Shown: positions 54,941 through 60,000 of the stretch, piece by piece | How positions within the stretch are numbered: position 1 is the first letter of the stretch | Layout of the letters: the number at the start of each line of letters is the position of its first letter | Assembly: GCF_964355755.1 (NCBI RefSeq) | Contig: NC_092680.1 | Location: forward strand, 21,183,001-21,243,000 | Length of the DNA: 60,000 bases | Source of the DNA: Antedon mediterranea | Lineage: Eukaryota > Echinodermata > Crinoidea > Comatulida > Antedonidae | Direction of reading: 5' to 3' | Notes under the pieces: model-generated | Told to the model about the DNA's origin: nothing | Seen by the model: the letters and a program-made list of their open reading frames with translations, nothing else | Database searches by the model: none | Translations under genes and position numbers: made by a program

Positions 54941-55244
54941 TACAACCAATCAGAACAGTGTTAATCAATATAGTCCATGGCTACAGCCAATCAGAAACGT
55001 CCAAATCGCAATAACCCCTAGGCTAATAGAAATTATTGGTCCGAGTAGCCTTTTCAACCAGACGTTGCGAGGTTTAAAAAGTAAAACATGATTTACTCGC
55101 CAGTTTGGTATAGTTTATATACCTGCTCATTTCGGATCGTACGTATACTCTGTAAATAAATAATATCACTTTATACGATAATTAATTGCTATTAGTCGAT
55201 TGTTGTATATATTGCACAGAAATCTAAGCGTATTAATTGAAAGG
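54941..55244 (+). promoter_or_regulatory. ECHDC1 promoter and 5' non-coding exon (inferred)
   Basis: Two direct copies of CTACARCCAATCAGAA (CCAAT boxes at 54946-54950 and 54987-54991) and an inverted ATTGG at 55035-55039 precede a TATA-like TTTATATA near 55114. A donor AAAG|GTAAGA at 55245 would pair with the acceptor TTTTCCAG ending at 55534, just upstream of the start codon. The transcription start is not determined. Confidence 0.5.
55077..55110 (+). repeat. Right arm of 8.8-kb inverted repeat, ECHDC1 side
   Basis: AAAAGTAAAACATGATTTAC then TCGCCAGTTTGGTA is the inverted match of 46320-46353. It lies about 440 bp upstream of the ECHDC1 ATG, close to the distance seen on the RPA2 side. Confidence 0.85.
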
Positions 55245-55546
55245 TAAGACATTTAATAGAGAGATCATTTAGCTAGGCCTAGCCCCCCGTACGTAGCCAG
55301 CCTAACAAGTTGAAGAAATATTGCGATCAGCAAATGAGATCATTTCTGACGACTTATCGCTGCATGCCTGGTCGTTTGGTCCATGTTAATTTTTTTGCGT
55401 TTAACCTAAATAAATGTAAACTTTGTTTGGTTGAACCATTTTTGAGTTTGATTTAGGTTCGGGCATGGAGAGCCTCAATCATAAAACTTGCAGTAGCCTA
55501 GTTTTATGAAGTATGATTATTTTCCCTTTTCCAGGTAGTTGCATTC

Positions 55547-56918
55547 ATGATGATGTCACCAGGCAAATTTCTCTGTAGAACATTGCCACTTGTAAGAAAT
55601 GTTATAAAAAGAAGTTGTTACAAGGAAGGCATCACAGCAATTAATCTAACTGAGGTGACTTCAAGTCAACAAATTCAGCACTCGGAGTTGAACGCGCCAA
55701 AGGACAGTTTTAGACCACCATTGTATATTGAGAGTACCCAAAGAGTGACACTTCAGGGCCTAGGTGGAGGAAGTATTGAGAGTGACTTAAATAATGAGAC
55801 AGGAATTGCAACAATCACCATTAGCAACACAAAGAATGCAAATGCACTATCAGGTAAAAAATAGATTAAATTTAATTAATAAATTAAAATATTAATATAT
55901 TGATATAAATCTGGTTTTATGTTTCAAATGTTGGTATGTTTGACCTACCAAATGATAAATTTAATTTTAAAAGCTAAGGTTTTACTTCAATTTATGATAA
56001 AGTGGACGCATTCAAATGGAGTTTACAATTATATGTCAGATTATACGCATGCTTAGAGAGTGATTTGGAAGATGAAAACAAGAATATGCATGCGTATTAG
56101 CTGGCGCTTTCGATTTACACAAACAAATTCGCCTAGTGGAAAACCGGCTTAAAGTAAATATACACTGAATATACTACCCTCAATTTGAGTAATAATTGAA
56201 TTAAAACATGTTGTTTTTTTTTTTAGGATCTATGATGGTAGAACTCGCAGATGTTATTTCTGAGCTTGAAAATTGGAAGAAAGGTAAAGCTGTTATACTT
56301 GTGGGCAACCCAAATGGAAACAATTTCAGTGCTGGAGCTGACCTGACATCAATGAAAGAATTGAAAACACCTCAAGCAGGTACCATGATGTGTTTATTCA
56401 TGCAGAACACTTTACTGCGGCTGCAACAACTTCCGTTGATAAGCGTTGCAGCCATTGATGGAAGAGCTATGGGTGGCGGTGCAGAGATCACGACGTCATG
56501 TGACTTTCGAATTATGACGGAAGGATCCGTCATACAATTTGTGCACAGAAAGCTTGGTCTGTCTCCCGGATGGGGTGGGGGCGCTAGACTTGTCCACATT
56601 GTCGGACACAGAGAAGCATTAAAAATGTTATGTAGTTCTGATCCAGTGGACGCTGAAACTGCTCTGAAAGTTGGCTTATCTGATGGAACTTTACCAGAAA
56701 CCAAAGATCTAATTAAGGGAACAGCTGATTGGCTAGCTCCTTTTATTAGTGCCCCATACCAGCTTGTTCAAGCAATAAAAAAAGTTGTTTTAGCTGGTTC
56801 GGAACTTCCTCTTGATAAAGCTATGAAAAAAGAAAAAGATATTTTCACAGGTCTGTGGGCAGCAGACTTGCAACTGGAGATAATGGAACGCTACATGAAA
56901 CAAAAGCGTTTTAAATAA
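55547..56918 (+). CDS. ECHDC1: ECHDC1, ethylmalonyl-CoA decarboxylase (crotonase fold), 332 aa
   Basis: ECHDC1 removes ethylmalonyl-CoA and, more weakly, methylmalonyl-CoA, as metabolite repair for side reactions of acetyl-CoA carboxylase. Coding exons are 55547-55853 and 56227-56918 (GT-AG intron, phase 1), 999 nt in all. The crotonase signatures are NNFSAGADLTSM (about residues 134-145, first oxyanion-hole loop) and DGRAMGGGAEITTSCDFRI (180-198, second loop and acidic residue), then FVHRKLGLSPGWGGGARLV, the ECHDC1 form of the active-site region. The N-terminus (MMMSPGKFLCRTLPLVRN, then VIKRSCYK) is basic and lacks acids, so a mitochondrial presequence is possible; human ECHDC1 is about 307 residues and mainly cytosolic. 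The first of three consecutive ATGs is used; the true start may be any of them. Confidence 0.93.
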
Positions 56919-56920
56919 AC

Positions 56921-57180
56921 AGTTACAATAAATGATTATAGAGTGCTACAGTGAGTGAATATATGAATATATAGTGTGGGAAATAAATAATAGGTTTAAC
57001 AATAGACCATTATTTAATGCCACAGTATGAATAAAAATCTTGTGAAATACTGGTTAGCTTTAACAATAGACGATTATGGAACACTATATGAATGAAAAAG
57101 CACTAATAGGTTTGTTTAACCATAGACAACAATACACCACTGTATAAGCAAAAGTGAATGAAATATACATTGTTTAGCTT
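56921..57180 (+). repeat. Degenerate tandem repeat of about 70 bp after ECHDC1
   Basis: Four diverged units share the order TTTAACAATAGACNATTAT, a CACTAT/CAGTATGAAT word and a GAAATA/GTTTAGCTT link. The first unit begins within a few bases of the ECHDC1 stop and contains AATAAA at 56927-56932; other AATAAA words occur in later units, so the repeat supplies several possible polyadenylation signals. Confidence 0.6.
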
Positions 57181-57836
57181 TAACAGGATTTTTATTTCTA
57201 CCTCCGTGTTTTAACAAAACAGTGCATTTAGAAAAATAATGTTAAAATGTGTGTGTGTTTGTTAGATGTATTCTAATTTAAAAGGAATAATATTCACAGA
57301 AGGGTCTTATTCCAATGATATGTTTCAGCCATGATTTCAGAGAGAATATTTTCCTTCCTAAATTGTGTTTACATTCATTTTATATTAGTTAGAGCATAGG
57401 GGAGTAACTGCCATAGTTCTGGGTAGCACAAATATATTGTAGTAAATAATATTTTATAACATTTATTTTCAAAAATTATTTTATATTTCATGTAATACTG
57501 TAATTGTTATTTTTCCCTGACTGTATAATATGTATTGTTATTTTTAGGCTTACTAATAAAGTCCAGTATGAAACATACATATTATATGCAATTCTGGTGA
57601 CGATGTACGGCGCTCGTTCCGAGATTCGTATCATTGGCCTTTCCTTATAAAGCTAAGTTACTATACAGTGACGTTTTTAGTGTCCTCAAATTTTGTAAAC
57701 AAAATGACTTGAACAACGTTATGTTTTGTTTTTATTGCTCGCAATATTTATTAGGTACTGTATTACCATTCTTTATTGTTAACGTTTATCATTGAATAGT
57801 ATTATCTGTTAATTTGAACTGTATTATCTTATCATT
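57181..57836. other. Intergenic, no gene seen
   Basis: AT-rich text without recognised features. Confidence 0.5.
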
Positions 57837-57950
57837 AAGCTCTGTCTACACAGTGTGATATGCCCAAATATGGTAATGATATGACGTCATCGTGTCCATA
57901 TATGGGCACATCACATTTTTGTTTGTCACAAAAGTTTGATAGAGAGCTTT
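57837..57950. mobile_element. MITE family A copy, deleted termini
   Basis: AAGCTCTGTCTACAC joins directly to AGTGTGATATGCCC, so part of the left arm is deleted. The centre GACGTCATCGTGTCC and CATATATGGGCACATCAC is complete, and the right end is AAAGTTTGATAGAGAGCTTT. Confidence 0.87.
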
Positions 57951-58800
57951 AAAATAGCATTATCTTTACAAAATGCATTCTGATGCTGCAGTACCGTAGT
58001 ACAACGCATATAACCAGTAGATATTGTACAAAGAGATTCGTATATCTAGAGTCTATATAAAGTTAAGTTTTACTTGGATTGTATTATTTTACATACTATA
58101 AAAAAATACGCGGATGATTTGAAGTACAACATTAAACAGAGTTTAAGGTAAACGTTTTGTTTCATTGCATTTATATTTTTATTCGCAGTGTTCTTAAATG
58201 TGTTAACCAAAATTAGCTTATAATTCAGCTCATTCAAAATTACTTCAATTTTCAGATCTTTATGAAATTTACAAATTGATTGAATTATTATTTTAATTCG
58301 TCAACGTCGGATGCAAAAATAGTATTGTAAGATACGAATGTTATATGTGTGAAAACCTTCAGACCTGTGAGCACAGCAAAAATATTTAAAAACAGGTTCT
58401 ATTGTCGAGACTAAAGAGTCCACTGTGTAACCAGATATTGGAAGCCTAGTTCTGTAAAAGTACTCTAAACAATGAAACCAGTTCATCATGAGTATATTCA
58501 TATACTACTAATGTATTCCATTGCTCTCGTTCATGTTCGTTCAAAAATATTTATCATGTTTAATATCTACGTAGTGTTTCTTGGTACATTGTTTCACAAC
58601 TTTTGACCGTGTCATCGTGTTGGGTAGGCCTATATACACGATTGTTTACCATTGTTATACCATTTACGTATTTTGAAAAGAATTGAACATAAAAGTGCAA
58701 ACGATGCATGTGTAAAATGTTTGTCTAAGGTGCGTGGTGGTAATCAGTCTTTGTACGGTTATTGTACTAGTTCACGTGTGGTAAACAATTTGGTTTTGGG
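57951..58800. other. Intergenic, no gene seen
   Basis: A 66-codon minus-strand frame at 58301-58501 has no recognisable family and is not called. Confidence 0.45.
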
Positions 58801-58957
58801 TCACCTGTTGCCCTCGTATGGTTCCCTCCTTCGTAACTAAGCCTACTCACTTCACCTGGTGCCCTCGTATGGTTCCCTCCTTCGTAACTAAGCCTACTCA
58901 CTTCACCTGGTGCCCTCGTATGGTTCCCTCCTTCGTAACTAAGCCTACTCACTTCAC
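58801..58957 (+). repeat. 51-bp tandem repeat, about three copies
   Basis: The unit contains TGCCCTCGTATGGTTCCCTC, CTTCGTAACTAAGCC and TACTCACTTCACCTGG. The last copies are nearly identical, the first is worn. It lies about 280 bp past the stop of the NHL gene and may be in its 3' UTR. Confidence 0.93.
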
Positions 58958-59240
58958 TCGTTCTAATATTAATTTTATGATCTATTGGCTTTAAGTGTAT
59001 TTAACTAAGAATAGTTTAAAATACAGTGGTTTGAATAATCAGGAGGGAAGAGTGAAATGTTACTCTTCCCTGGAATAATACAAAGATGTTTTATGTGCAA
59101 AGTTCTTTAGAAAGATACAAAAAAACAAAAATTGAAATAATCTCAGTAGAGTAAAACCATTCTTGTTTAAATTCTCTATTCAAATTTTTCATTGTTAATT
59201 GAACTGTTGATAGTAGTAGTAGTTGATCACATTTGGTATT
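58958..59240. other. 3' flank of the NHL gene
   Basis: Contains the hairpin GGGAAGAGT/ACTCTTCCC at 59045-59070. No canonical polyadenylation signal on the minus strand was found close to the stop codon. Confidence 0.45.
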
Positions 59241-60000
59241 TTAAAATACTTGTATTCTCTTATTCTTCGAGTCACAGACAACTATGTTACCGCCTCTTGT
59301 CATGACAACACCCATTGGGTAGTCAAGCCTTCCATTTTCTGCACCTTTAGAGCCAAATGATGTTATAAATTTCCCCGCCCTATCAATAACTTGTAGCCGA
59401 TGGTTTCCAGCGTCAACCACAATCAGAAACGAATCATCAACGGCTACTCCAGTTGGTTCTCTCAGCTGACCTAGGTTCACGCCTTCAGAACCTATTGAGC
59501 AAAAGAATTTCCCAGATTGTTCAAACACCATGATACAATGTTTTAGAAGATCGGTAACGATAAGTTTGTCGTGGAATGTTGTCAGACCAGATGGGTATTT
59601 GAATTGTCCATCTCCCCAGCCGTGATGTCCAATCTGTCGGATGTAGATACCTTGTCGATCAAGCACTTTGATACAATAATGATCTGGATCACAAACATAA
59701 ATGTTACCTCTTTCATCACAATCTATACCAGTTGATTTATAATTAAAGCTTTGAGATCGTTTAGGGCGACATATTGCAAGTTGATCTAACGGTGTTCCTG
59801 CTGAATTGTACACCTGGATGAACAAAGTGGCATCAACGACTAAAATTTGACCCATTGCATTTGTACAGATTCCTTTTGGATACATTAGCTGTCCTTTCTT
59901 CATACCCTTTTTTCCAAACATCAATAGATGTTGGCCCGCCGGGTTAAAAACATGGACACAATGATTTTCACTGTCAACTACAAAATATTTTCCTTGAGCC
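59241..60000 (-). CDS. NHL-repeat beta-propeller, C-terminal part of a TRIM-NHL-like protein (5' end outside window)
   Basis: The minus-strand frame is open from the window edge to TAA at 59241-59243, giving the last 252 residues. Six NHL blades can be counted: KYFVVDSENHCVHVFNPAG, then QILVVDATLFIQVYNSAG, NIYVCDPDHYCIKVLDRQG, KLIVTDLLKHCIMVFEQSG, FLIVVDAGNHRLQVIDRAG and NIVVCDSKNKRIQVF, each preceded by a PxGI/PxGV-type turn. Six blades ending exactly at the C-terminus is the arrangement of TRIM2/TRIM3/TRIM71-type proteins, where the propeller binds RNA or protein partners and an N-terminal RING-B-box-coiled-coil gives ubiquitin ligase activity. That N-terminal part is not in the window, so the TRIM assignment is inferred. 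NHL proteins are expanded in several invertebrate deuterostomes. Confidence 0.85.
   Translation of the reverse strand, partial: AQGKYFVVDSENHCVHVFNPAGQHLLMFGKKGMKKGQLMYPKGICTNAMGQILVVDATLFIQVYNSAGTPLDQLAICRPKRSQSFNYKSTGIDCDERGNIYVCDPDHYCIKVLDRQGIYIRQIGHHGWGDGQFKYPSGLTTFHDKLIVTDLLKHCIMVFEQSGKFFCSIGSEGVNLGQLREPTGVAVDDSFLIVVDAGNHRLQVIDRAGKFITSFGSKGAENGRLDYPMGVVMTRGGNIVVCDSKNKRIQVF

Noticed and set aside
58301-58501. 66-codon minus-strand frame
   Set aside because: No family recognised, no conserved motif, no neighbour support.

Overview
The window looks like nuclear DNA of an invertebrate animal, most likely a deuterostome such as an echinoderm. It is AT-rich, its genes are split by GT-AG introns, and it is full of short inverted-repeat elements, minisatellites and LINE remnants. 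No bacterial, organellar or viral gene organisation is visible. The echinoderm guess rests on TTAGGG-type motifs, frequent TAGGCCTA words and gene content, so it is an inference.

Five protein-coding genes are supported. (1) EFR3 (+, 2-14636): the C-terminal eleven coding exons of the plasma-membrane scaffold for phosphatidylinositol 4-kinase; the gene starts before the window. (2) A TMEM200-family two-pass membrane protein (-, 22548-23942), intronless in its coding part. (3) RPA2 (-, 43109-45924): the complete eight-exon 32-kDa subunit of replication protein A. (4) ECHDC1 (+, 55547-56918): a complete two-coding-exon crotonase-fold ethylmalonyl-CoA decarboxylase. (5) An NHL-repeat beta-propeller of TRIM-NHL type (-, 59241 to the window end, 5' part missing). 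These genes do not form a pathway; they are independent neighbours.

Layout. 0-15 kb is EFR3, with introns carrying minisatellites, LINE tails and a 2.2-kb DNA transposon nested inside a smaller palindromic element. 15-43 kb is gene-poor apart from TMEM200 and holds two abundant MITE families (A and B, about 10 and 13 copies), two tRNA-Val-like sequences, a tRNA-derived SINE candidate, foldback elements, an isolated promoter-like cluster at 38.7 kb and a few weak candidate exons. 43-46 kb is RPA2. 46.3-55.1 kb, between the divergent RPA2 and ECHDC1 genes, is the most unusual region: two arrays of a roughly 100-bp satellite in opposite orientation flank a core of palindromic elements ending in telomere-like TTAGGG motifs and a further foldback block. 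55-60 kb holds ECHDC1, a degenerate intergenic stretch and the NHL gene.

The best candidate for something undescribed is this 8.8-kb inverted satellite structure, which resembles a foldback transposon with tandem-repeat arms. Short matching arms lie at nearly the same distance upstream of the two divergent genes. The second is the intron-8 minisatellite of EFR3, which is open in frame with the preceding exon for 365 residues.
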